14,868 nt of DNA from Clostridia bacterium. Lineage in GTDB: Bacteria; Bacillota; Clostridia; Oscillospirales; Acutalibacteraceae. Position 1 is the first letter of the stretch. Every line of letters starts with the position of its first letter. Location: assembly GCA_017631745.1 (NCBI GenBank), contig JAGBSR010000133.1:1-14868 (forward strand), read 5' to 3'. A model generated the notes under the pieces. It made no database searches. It saw only the letters and a list, made by a program, of their open reading frames with translations, and was not told where the DNA came from. Shown piece by piece: positions 1-5,837 of this stretch. A program made the position numbers and the translations under genes.

Positions 1-126
1 CTTACGGTGCACTTTATCTTGTCGCCCCTGAAAGGGGAGATGTCACGAAGTGACAGAGGGGTTACAATGTCAGCTCTGCTGACCACCTCAATTCTGAATT
101 CTGCATTCTGAATTCTGCATTCATCA
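1..126 (+). repeat. Intergenic structured repeat, copy A1
   Basis: This stretch matches 281-406 base for base, and an inverted copy lies at 3617-3735. It holds three back-to-back hairpins, each with a three-base loop: CCCCT-gaa-AGGGG (25-37), TGTCAC-gaa-GTGACA (41-55) and GTCAGC-tct-GCTGAC (69-83). The GAGGGG after the second hairpin can pair with the first arm of hairpin one, so an alternative fold exists. The last 40 bases are a run of ATTCTGA/ATTCTGC heptads. It looks like a REP/MITE-type intergenic element. The copy may begin upstream of the window. Short ORFs across it are not believable genes. Confidence 0.85.
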
Positions 127-132
127 TAGTGT
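112..132 (+). repeat. 21-bp direct repeat, left copy
   Basis: The 21 bases here recur exactly, in the same orientation, at 3915-3935. Both copies sit immediately outside the inverted B repeats that bound the TetR/ABC region, which resembles a target duplication or a recombination scar. The first 15 bases are also the 3' end of repeat A, so the match may only reflect repeat nesting. Confidence 0.6.
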
Positions 133-225
133 GGTGCAAAATTGCGGTCGCGGGTGAAGTTTTATCAAATTTATAAGTTTCTTCCGCAGAGTTACTTGGG
201 TTAAAATACCAACCGCCATCGATTT
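133..225 (+). repeat. Intergenic repeat B, left copy
   Basis: Reading from the GCAAAATTG near 136, this segment matches the reverse complement of 3825-3914 with scattered differences. Long identical blocks include GGTCGCGGGTGAAGTT and AAGTTTCTTCCGCAGAGTT. Together with A2 it forms a composite B-spacer-A unit of about 280 bp. The spacer (226-280) is not conserved in the right-hand unit and contains a short palindrome, AGTACA-a-TGTACT, at 270-282. Confidence 0.75.
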
Positions 226-280
226 TATATCTTACCTAAATCGGATATAATCGGAGCGAAGCGACCCTCAGTACAATGTA

Positions 281-406
281 CTTACGGTGCACTTTATCTT
301 GTCGCCCCTGAAAGGGGAGATGTCACGAAGTGACAGAGGGGTTACAATGTCAGCTCTGCTGACCACCTCAATTCTGAATTCTGCATTCTGAATTCTGCAT
401 TCATCA
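281..406 (+). repeat. Intergenic structured repeat, copy A2
   Basis: Identical to 1-126 over 126 bases, exactly 280 bp downstream, with the same three triloop hairpins and heptad tail. It diverges at base 407. Against the inverted copy A3, the core 285-367 shows only one mismatch that I could find. This copy is the left inner arm of the inverted pair around the TetR/ABC cassette. Between it and the TetR promoter (407-530) I see only AT-rich sequence with no gene or strong structure. Confidence 0.85.
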
Positions 407-536
407 AAGCTAAATACATTATGATAATACCACAATATCCGTAATAACGCAAACACTTTGGCAGAAATATTCTGATGTTTTTTGCGGATAATGTTGGTCT
501 GTGCAACGGTATGAATAAATCCTTGTGATTGTTTTT

Positions 537-567
537 ACACATAGTGTTGCATTTTTGGCAAATGTGT
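537..567. promoter_or_regulatory. Possible TetR operator
   Basis: ACACAT (537-542) is mirrored by ATGTGT (562-567), with TTGC and GCAA nested inside but slightly off-centre. The element overlaps the -35 region of the TetR promoter, where an autorepressor would bind. The symmetry is imperfect and no matching site was seen upstream of the ABC genes, so this is only a candidate. Confidence 0.3.
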
Positions 568-575
568 TGTATAAT
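547..575 (+). promoter_or_regulatory. SigA-type promoter of the TetR gene
   Basis: TTGCAT (547-552) and a perfect TATAAT (570-575) are separated by 17 bp, 33 bp before the TetR start codon. The promoter lies outside repeat A2, so the regulator does not depend on the repeat for transcription. Confidence 0.7.
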
Positions 576-607
576 AAACTGACTGATTGATTCAGGAGGA
601 ATGTAAT

Positions 608-1189
608 ATGGAAAACAAGCCCGACGGCAGAAGAGTAAGAATGACTAAGCTGCTGCTTAAAAATGCACTTATAGATATTATGAAAACCAAGTCCATTCAT
701 CTTATCAGCATCAAGGAAATATGCGAGGAAGCAGATGTAAACAGAAGCACCTTCTATCGCCACTACAATACACAGTATGATCTTTACGATGAGATAATTG
801 ACGATATCGCAAAGGATATCGGCTCTATATATAAAAACGATTTCACTACGGTGGATTTCCTTACAAAGGTATTGGAATATATAGAAAGCAAAAGAGAAAC
901 TTTCCTTGTGCTTCTAAGCGATAACGGCAAGGTCAGCTTAGGTGAAGCCTTTGTGCTTTTCACCGGCAGATTTATGGACCACAACAACACAAGCGAGCTT
1001 GTGACTTATGTTATGGAGTTTATTGCCGCAGGTCTTACAAGTACCATATGGTCGTGGCTCAATAAGGAAAACAGACGCCCCGCCTCAGATGTTGCGAGAA
1101 TGCTGCACAATCTTATGAATCACGGCATCGGCAGAGTAACAAGGCTGTCGGGTATTATAAAAGAAATGAAGGAACATGAAGCCAAATAA
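608..1189 (+). CDS. TetR/AcrR-family transcriptional regulator
   Basis: A 193-residue protein with the TetR plan. The N-terminal DNA-binding bundle has its helix-turn-helix at about residues 34-54 (ISIKEICEEADVNRSTFYRH, with the typical STFYRHY recognition end). An all-helical ligand-binding and dimerisation domain follows. The start was set at ATG 608 because AGGAGG (594-599) lies 8 bp upstream. An in-frame TTG at 587 lies upstream of that ribosome site and is not credible. The gene converges on an ABC exporter pair with only a terminator between them, so the exporter is the natural guess for its target. Neither ligand nor target can be read from the sequence. The family call is firm and the link to the exporter is inference. 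Confidence 0.92.
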   Translation: MENKPDGRRVRMTKLLLKNALIDIMKTKSIHLISIKEICEEADVNRSTFYRHYNTQYDLYDEIIDDIAKDIGSIYKNDFTTVDFLTKVLEYIESKRETFLVLLSDNGKVSLGEAFVLFTGRFMDHNNTSELVTYVMEFIAAGLTSTIWSWLNKENRRPASDVARMLHNLMNHGIGRVTRLSGIIKEMKEHEAK

Positions 1190-1201
1190 CAGAAAAAACA
1201 G

Positions 1202-1239
1202 CGCAGAGAAGGCAAAAGCCAATCTCTGCGTTTTTGTTT
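1202..1239. terminator. Bidirectional terminator between convergent genes
   Basis: CGCAGAGA (1202-1209) pairs perfectly with TCTCTGCG (1223-1230), and an inner GGC-aaaa-GCC strengthens the hairpin. On the plus strand it is followed by TTTTTGTTT. On the minus strand it is followed by CTGTTTTTT. It therefore serves both the TetR gene and the permease gene, whose stop codon (1238-1240) falls in the plus-strand T-run. Confidence 0.85.
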
Positions 1240-2782
1240 ATACATTTTCGAGTATCCTTCTGCAGCAGAAAGCGAGTATCAATGCCACGGCAGTGTTCAC
1301 TGCACTCATAGCAATAAATGCCGCCGAGAGATAAAAGGGCATTACAACAAATACCGCGGTTGCCGCAAATATGCCCGGGATAGAGAAGAGCATAATGAAA
1401 AGCAGATAAAAGACAACGATGAGCTTTTTCTTGTCATATTCGCCGAAGACCTTCTGCAAAAGCAGATTGACAGCAATAATGAGAAAGGCAAAGCTGATTC
1501 GCGCGAGTATCATTGCCAGAGTATCCGCTACAGTGGCATAGCAGATAAAATATATGGGGATACAGCAAAGTATGCTTTCCAGGACCACCGAGGGAATATC
1601 GCTTTTAACCATATAAAGAAGCTTTTTGTATGAAGACTCGGGAATGAGATAGATATAGGGGTAAGACAGCTCCTTTGCCCATCTGCCCGAGGCTATGCTC
1701 ATAGTCATCATATAAACGCTCAGAGCGAAGACCGCAACGGGCTCGTCGCTGAAAATAAAGCAGGTGACGGTGGTGATGATTATCTGCACAAGAGACACGG
1801 TTGAAAGTATAAGCTTGCGGCTGCGTCGGTTTTCTATCTTGTGCTTTTCTGCTATAACCGAAGCACCGACGCCCTTATTGATGCCGATTTTACCCGTTTT
1901 AACATTTCTCGGGGCATTCTCAGATGCCTTGCCCTCTTTTCTTGCGGCAATGGCTGAGAAGGAGTTTTCAGTGCTCTTGAGCACATCCTCATAGTAGTCG
2001 CTGTTGATAAGAGAAACGGCAACTCTGTAAAGAGCCCAGAAGACAATGCAATAGATAAGTCCGATGATTATTTCTTTCACACTGCCGTCTATTGCACCCG
2101 AAACAGCATAGGCAATCACACCGCTGACAGGGAAGAATTTTGCAGTAAGAGTCTGAGTTGCCTGCACGAGATTAGGCAGGGTGATGCCTCCGTTTATATA
2201 TGCCGTATAAAGAGCATATGCACCAAAGGCGAAGATTACAGCAGTGTAGGCACTTTTGAGAGCCTTTCTTTTTTTGTCGTCAGAGCAGGTCAGAGAGTAA
2301 ATGACCATAGCCGTCATCTGCGAAAGGAAAACCGTAACACCGTAGCCGATGAGAATATAAACGAGAGTTTCAAAGCCCACCCCATAGGTACTGCAGACAG
2401 TGCCCGACTGAAAGAGAATGAAAAAGCCCAGCATAAGCGAACGGCCAAGCTGTTGAATGAGTCCGAAGGAAAGGACAGTATTCTGCTTTAAGGGGGAGGT
2501 GAAAATAAGATTGACATCCTGCATGGTGAACATTGACGCACCGTTGTAAAAGCCGTTTTTGCTGATGAGGACAAATATCACACTGTAAAGAGCGAAGATG
2601 ATTGCATAAAGCTCGGTGATATCTCTTGTGTAATGAGAGGTGTGAGCTGAGCCTGAGGTGACAGCTGAAAAAATGAGCATACAGGCAAACAGTGCTCCGA
2701 TGATGAGCCTTGCAGGTGACTTTACAAATTCAATGATGCCGTTTTTGGCTTTTCTGATTGTGAGATAGAGCAGCGGCTTCAA
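1238..2782 (-). CDS. ABC exporter permease, about 12 membrane helices
   Basis: A 514-residue, very hydrophobic protein forming the membrane half of an ABC exporter. Predicted helices begin near residues 23-42 and 52-70, then 100-125, 135-165 and 175-195. After a polar cytoplasmic loop (about 265-325) a second hydrophobic half runs to the C-terminus. The size and two-half layout fit the putative ABC exporter domain family of Firmicutes (about 500-600 residues). No extracellular substrate-binding partner is present. Its ATG overlaps the TGA of the ATPase gene by 4 bp, so the two are probably translationally coupled and made in equal amounts. Substrate is unknown; drugs, peptides or lipids are all possible. 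Assignment as a permease is secure from context, but the exact subfamily is less so. Confidence 0.85.
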   Translation of the reverse strand: MKPLLYLTIRKAKNGIIEFVKSPARLIIGALFACMLIFSAVTSGSAHTSHYTRDITELYAIIFALYSVIFVLISKNGFYNGASMFTMQDVNLIFTSPLKQNTVLSFGLIQQLGRSLMLGFFILFQSGTVCSTYGVGFETLVYILIGYGVTVFLSQMTAMVIYSLTCSDDKKRKALKSAYTAVIFAFGAYALYTAYINGGITLPNLVQATQTLTAKFFPVSGVIAYAVSGAIDGSVKEIIIGLIYCIVFWALYRVAVSLINSDYYEDVLKSTENSFSAIAARKEGKASENAPRNVKTGKIGINKGVGASVIAEKHKIENRRSRKLILSTVSLVQIIITTVTCFIFSDEPVAVFALSVYMMTMSIASGRWAKELSYPYIYLIPESSYKKLLYMVKSDIPSVVLESILCCIPIYFICYATVADTLAMILARISFAFLIIAVNLLLQKVFGEYDKKKLIVVFYLLFIMLFSIPGIFAATAVFVVMPFYLSAAFIAMSAVNTAVALILAFCCRRILENV

Positions 2783-3474
2783 TTTTTATCACCGCTTTCC
2801 GTAATGCCGAAAAAGAGCTCCTCGAGGCTTTCGGTTGAGTCGCCCATAGTCTTTTTTGCCTTGAGCTTACCGCCCACCATAATATAGGCAGTGTCCCAGA
2901 AGGTTTCAACGCTGTCGAGCATATGGGTGCTGATGAGCACACTTGCACCGCTGTTTTTAAGCTCCAGGAAGATATCCTTGAGCTGTTTTATGGCGTGGGG
3001 GTCAAGACCCACCATAGGCTCGTCGAAGATAACAACCTTGGGTCTGTGCACCAGAGCACAGCAGACAGACAGCTTTTGCTGCATACCCTTTGAAAGCTCC
3101 TTGCCAAGCTTGTCTTTTTTATCGAAAAGCTCAAATCTCTTAAGAAGCTCATCACCGTAGCCGTCATCGGTCATATTATAAGCGCGAAGCATAAACTGCA
3201 GATGCTCGCCCACAGTAAGCATATCGTAAACCGCAGGCATTTCGGGGATATAGCCGATGAGAGCCTTGGCCTGACGACCCTTGTTGTTCATACCCTCGAC
3301 GGTGATTTCACCCTCGAATCTGAGAAGTCCCGTGATGCATTTGATAATGGTACTCTTGCCTGCGCCGTTAGGGCCGATAAGCACGGCGATTTCACCGCTT
3401 GCGATGTCAAAGCTTATATTATCGTTTGCAAGTACCTTGCCGTATTTCTTAGTAACTGAATTTACTTTTAACAT
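2779..3474 (-). CDS. ABC transporter ATP-binding protein
   Basis: A 231-residue single nucleotide-binding domain, the usual length for an exporter ATPase. It shows Walker A GPNGAGKST (34-42), a divergent signature LSKGMQQKL (127-135), Walker B VVIFDEP (147-153) with the catalytic Glu152, a D-loop GLDP, and the switch histidine in STH (H184). The Q-loop region reads YIPEMP, with glutamate where glutamine is common, a variant seen in related exporter ATPases. The start is ATG at 3474-3472, with AAGGAG on the minus strand 7 bp upstream. It is the first gene of the exporter operon and would energise the adjacent permease. Confidence 0.95.
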   Translation of the reverse strand: MLKVNSVTKKYGKVLANDNISFDIASGEIAVLIGPNGAGKSTIIKCITGLLRFEGEITVEGMNNKGRQAKALIGYIPEMPAVYDMLTVGEHLQFMLRAYNMTDDGYGDELLKRFELFDKKDKLGKELSKGMQQKLSVCCALVHRPKVVIFDEPMVGLDPHAIKQLKDIFLELKNSGASVLISTHMLDSVETFWDTAYIMVGGKLKAKKTMGDSTESLEELFFGITESGDKN

Positions 3475-3560
3475 AATTACTCTCCTTGAGAATGCGATAA
3501 GGTTATTTTAACATAAAAATTGAAATTTTAATAGTCCAAAAACGATTTTATATAAAATAA
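3475..3560 (-). promoter_or_regulatory. Leader of the ABC operon with an AT-rich palindrome
   Basis: This stretch upstream of the exporter genes is strongly AT-rich and must hold their promoter, but I could not fix a convincing -35/-10 pair. A perfect 14-bp palindrome, ATTTTATATAAAAT, lies at 3545-3558. It could be part of a -10 region or an operator. The ribosome site (AAGGAG, 3482-3487 read on the minus strand) is clear. Confidence 0.35.
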
Positions 3561-3616
3561 AGTTACTTCATAATTCAGAACGAAGAAATACCAACGCAGA
3601 GCGCACTGCAATAAAT

Positions 3617-3735
3617 GCAGAATTCAGAATGCAGAATGCAGAATTGCGGTGGTCAGCAGAGCTGACATTGTAACCCCTCTGTCACTTCGTGACATCTCCC
3701 CTTTCAGGGGAGACAAGATAAAGTGCACCGTCAGT
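3617..3735 (-). repeat. Intergenic structured repeat, inverted copy A3
   Basis: Reverse complement of the A repeat. The core 3648-3729 matches 285-367 with a single mismatch in my alignment, and the three triloop hairpins are kept (for example GTCAGC-aga-GCTGAC at 3652-3666). The heptad tail (3617-3646) is shorter and ordered differently from that of A1/A2. With A2 it forms a near-perfect inverted pair around the TetR/ABC genes. Confidence 0.85.
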
Positions 3736-3824
3736 GCATTGTATGGGGATAGCTGTAATAGCTTAAAGTCGTATATAAAAAATCAAACATACAACGCCAA
3801 ACCATACGACCATAACAGATTAAT

Positions 3825-3914
3825 AAAATCGACGCAGGTTGGTATTTTAACCCAAGCAACTCTGCGGAAGAAACTTATATATCAGCAGAACTTCACCCGC
3901 GACCACAATTTTGC
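3825..3914 (-). repeat. Intergenic repeat B, inverted right copy
   Basis: Reverse complement of the left B repeat (133-225), with shared blocks such as AACTCTGCGGAAGAAACTTAT and CTTCACCCGCGACC. The spacer between it and A3 (3736-3824) is about 90 bp and differs from the left unit's spacer, so the two units are diverged relatives, not a fresh duplication. No gene is credible here. Confidence 0.7.
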
Positions 3915-3935
3915 ATTCTGCATTCATCATAGTGT
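3915..3935 (+). repeat. 21-bp direct repeat, right copy
   Basis: Exact match, same orientation, to 112-132. It abuts the outer end of the inverted B repeat. The two copies bracket a block of about 3.8 kb carrying the TetR and ABC genes. Confidence 0.6.
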
Positions 3936-3978
3936 ATTCTGCATTATAATAAAATCAACCTTATTTTAAGACATAGCC

Positions 3979-4007
3979 TTGAAAAATAAGGCAAAGTGTG
4001 ATATTAT
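3979..4007 (+). promoter_or_regulatory. SigA-type promoter of nagB
   Basis: TTGAAA (3979-3984), a 17-bp spacer and TATTAT (4002-4007), with a TG one base upstream of the -10 (extended -10). It lies 49 bp before the nagB start codon and just outside the repeat block. No GntR-type (NagR) or catabolite-repression operator was recognised nearby. Confidence 0.75.
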
Positions 4008-4056
4008 TAAAATGCTGTGTGAAAACAAAACTCATTAAAGACAAGGAGAAAAGAAA

Positions 4057-4797
4057 ATGAGAGTAATTATAAAAGACAATCCTATCGAAATTTCCCACGA
4101 GGCAGCCGAGCTTATTATCAAGCAGATCAATAAAGACCACGGCAGTGTACTCGGTTTTGCAACAGGTGCATCACCCGTTGAGACATATAAGAGAATTATC
4201 GAAAAATATAACGAGGGCGAGGTAAGCCTCAAGCATATCACAACCTTCAACCTTGACGAATATGTAGGCCTTTCTCAGGATAACGTAAACAGCTATTACT
4301 ACTTTATGCAGGATAATCTTTTCGGCAAGACAGACGTTAACCCCGAAAAAATCAACTTCCTTTCAGGTAAGGCTGAAAACCTTGAGGAGGAATGTCAGAG
4401 ATATTACAACCGCATTAAGGAATGCGGCGGCATCGATATCCAGCTTCTCGGCATCGGTACCAACGGCCATATCGGCTTCAATGAGCCCGGTGATAAGTTC
4501 AAGGATATTCCCTTCCCCGTAAAGCTGACACAGAGCACTATCGATTCAAACAGAAAATACTTCGAGGCTGTGGGCGACACAATGCCTGAATATGCTCTTA
4601 CAATGGGTATCGGCGACATTATGCGCAGCAGAAAGATTATTCTTATTGCCACAGGCGAAAGCAAGGCTAAGGCTGTAAAAGAGCTTGTTGAAGGTGAAGT
4701 TTCACCCTCATGTCCTGCAACAATACTTCAGATGCATGCTGATGTAACAATCTTCCTTGATAAGGCAGCTGCATCACTTTTAGGAGAGAAAAAATGA
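4057..4797 (+). CDS. nagB: Glucosamine-6-phosphate deaminase
   Basis: This cytosolic enzyme converts glucosamine 6-phosphate to fructose 6-phosphate and ammonia, sending amino sugars into glycolysis. The 246-residue product is typical of the short Gram-positive NagB form without the E. coli allosteric tail. Signatures include the phosphate-binding loop LGFATGASP (32-40), TFNLDEYVGL (63-72) with the likely catalytic Asp67, and LGIGTNGHIGFNEPG (131-145) with His138 and Glu143. AAGGAG (4043-4048) lies 8 bp before the ATG. nagA is not adjacent, so acetylglucosamine 6-phosphate deacetylation must be encoded elsewhere. The stop codon overlaps the next gene's start by 4 bp. Confidence 0.95.
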   Translation: MRVIIKDNPIEISHEAAELIIKQINKDHGSVLGFATGASPVETYKRIIEKYNEGEVSLKHITTFNLDEYVGLSQDNVNSYYYFMQDNLFGKTDVNPEKINFLSGKAENLEEECQRYYNRIKECGGIDIQLLGIGTNGHIGFNEPGDKFKDIPFPVKLTQSTIDSNRKYFEAVGDTMPEYALTMGIGDIMRSRKIILIATGESKAKAVKELVEGEVSPSCPATILQMHADVTIFLDKAAASLLGEKK

Positions 4798-5666
4798 GTT
4801 TAGGCGCTATGGAAAAGCTGAAAGTCAGCCCGAAAATCAAAAGCATAGCTGTTACCGAAGAAAGACATATTGCCCTTAAGTGGTCAAAGGTCCCTTTGGC
4901 AGAAAAATATGCGGTTAAAAGAGCGACTGAAGCCGGCGGCGAATTTGAGCACCTGACATGGGTGAAGAAATGTGAATTCACCGATGAAACAGCCGAAGAA
5001 AACACAACCTATTGGTATAAGATTACTGCCTGGAAAAAGCTCGAGGGCAAGAAGACCTCCACCAAAACAAGCGGTGTCAAGGCGGCGGTTATATCCGATA
5101 TAAAAGCGCCTGAAAAAATCTCTGTCAGTTCCAAGGGTAAAAAGACAGCCATTGAGCTTAAGTGGAAAAATGCCCAGGGTACCGACGGCTGTATTATCGG
5201 CAGAAGAAATGACTTCTTTTCGCAGATTATCCCCGTGGGCAAGGTTAAGGGCGAAAGCTTTATTGATGAGGGTATCGTAACAGGTCAGCCCTATCATTAC
5301 TGCCTGCAGGGCTTCAGAGACGGCGAAGAGAAAGAGCTTCACGGCAATTTCAGTGCTGAATATCACTGCATACATTTAGACTGCGGCAGAGTCCTTGAGG
5401 CAAAGTCAGCTATGGGCAAAAAGGTTAATTTATCCCTTAGACTCGTTGCGGGCGCCGACGGATATATCATCGAAAGAAGCGATAAAAAAGACGGCGAATA
5501 CACCGAGGTTGCAAGGAGTGAATCGGGCTTTGAGCTTCGTTTTACCGACAAAGCACCCAAGGCCTTCAAGACATATTACTACCGCTGCAAAGCCTATAAA
5601 ACAGTGGGCGATATTGTTTTTGAAAGTGTGGCAAGTGCACCCAAATCCGTTAAAGTTAAAATTTAA
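4794..5666 (+). CDS. Protein of three fibronectin-III-like repeats
   Basis: I do not recognise a named family for the whole protein. Its 290 residues divide into three repeats of about 90 residues (10-99, 105-190, 198-288). Each follows an FN3-like beta-strand pattern: I.LKW, then Y.V.R or Y.I.R, then F.D, then TYYYR..AY. Aromatic residues at the start of the last strand motif (TTYWYKITAW, QPYHYCLQGF, KTYYYRCKAY) mark the repeats. There is no signal peptide, membrane helix or wall anchor, which is odd because FN3 modules in Firmicutes usually occur in secreted enzymes. AGGAG (4782-4786) inside the end of nagB and the ATGA overlap support ATG 4794 and translational coupling. Role unknown; a scaffold or binding function is possible but unsupported. 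Confidence 0.8.
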   Translation: MSLGAMEKLKVSPKIKSIAVTEERHIALKWSKVPLAEKYAVKRATEAGGEFEHLTWVKKCEFTDETAEENTTYWYKITAWKKLEGKKTSTKTSGVKAAVISDIKAPEKISVSSKGKKTAIELKWKNAQGTDGCIIGRRNDFFSQIIPVGKVKGESFIDEGIVTGQPYHYCLQGFRDGEEKELHGNFSAEYHCIHLDCGRVLEAKSAMGKKVNLSLRLVAGADGYIIERSDKKDGEYTEVARSESGFELRFTDKAPKAFKTYYYRCKAYKTVGDIVFESVASAPKSVKVKI

Positions 5667-5669
5667 TAA

Positions 5670-5700
5670 AATAAGACTGCTCAGGCGGTCTTATTTTTTT
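5670..5700 (+). terminator. Rho-independent terminator of the nagB operon
   Basis: An 11-bp stem (5670-5680 with 5685-5695, one G-U pair) closes a TCAG loop and runs into an unbroken T-tract (5694-5700). It begins 4 bp after the FN3-repeat gene and clearly ends the two-gene unit. Confidence 0.92.
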
Positions 5701-5742
5701 GCAGAAATGCAGATAAACGAGGGCTTTTTTTCAGCAAATCCA

Positions 5743-5771
5743 TTGAAAGAATTTGTGATTTATTGTATAAT
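5743..5771 (+). promoter_or_regulatory. SigA-type promoter of the acyltransferase operon
   Basis: TTGAAA (5743-5748) and TATAAT (5766-5771) with a 17-bp spacer, just after the nagB-operon terminator. The transcript would have a leader of about 60 nt. It would serve the acyltransferase, the zinc-ribbon protein and probably recQ. Confidence 0.8.
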
Positions 5772-5792
5772 AAAGATTATTTATTCTCTTAA

Positions 5793-5821
5793 GTCGGAAT
5801 CTGCAGATTTAAAGCTCCGAC
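5793..5821 (+). promoter_or_regulatory. Small inverted repeat in the leader
   Basis: GTCGGA (5793-5798) and TCCGAC (5816-5821) form a 6-bp stem in the 5' leader, with the palindrome ATCTGCAGAT between them. It ends 5 bp before the AAGGAG ribosome site. It could be an operator or a leader hairpin affecting translation, but the signal is weak and no known riboswitch is recognisable. Confidence 0.25.
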
Positions 5822-5837
5822 CTGAAAAGGAGACTCT

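Noticed and set aside
84..126. CRISPR-like short repeats (ATTCTGA/ATTCTGC)
   Set aside because: Contiguous heptads without spacers; no cas genes nearby.
268..456. Short ORFs over the A repeats (also 3649-3969) sharing the peptide SRADIVTPLSLRDISP
   Set aside because: They are translations of a dispersed structured repeat, have no ribosome site, and their frames run into unrelated spacer sequence.
587..607. Upstream TTG start for the TetR gene
   Set aside because: It lies upstream of the AGGAGG site, which is ideally placed for ATG 608.
1764..1994. ORFs opposite the ABC and housekeeping genes
   Set aside because: Shadows of well-supported coding frames, with no ribosome sites or recognisable domains.
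4447..4491. NagB has Asn136 where E. coli NagB has an active-site Asp (NDGHIAFNEP)
   Set aside because: Gram-positive NagB proteins, as I recall, commonly have RNGHIGFNEP or TNGHIGFNEP, so this is the normal short-form variant and not a loss.
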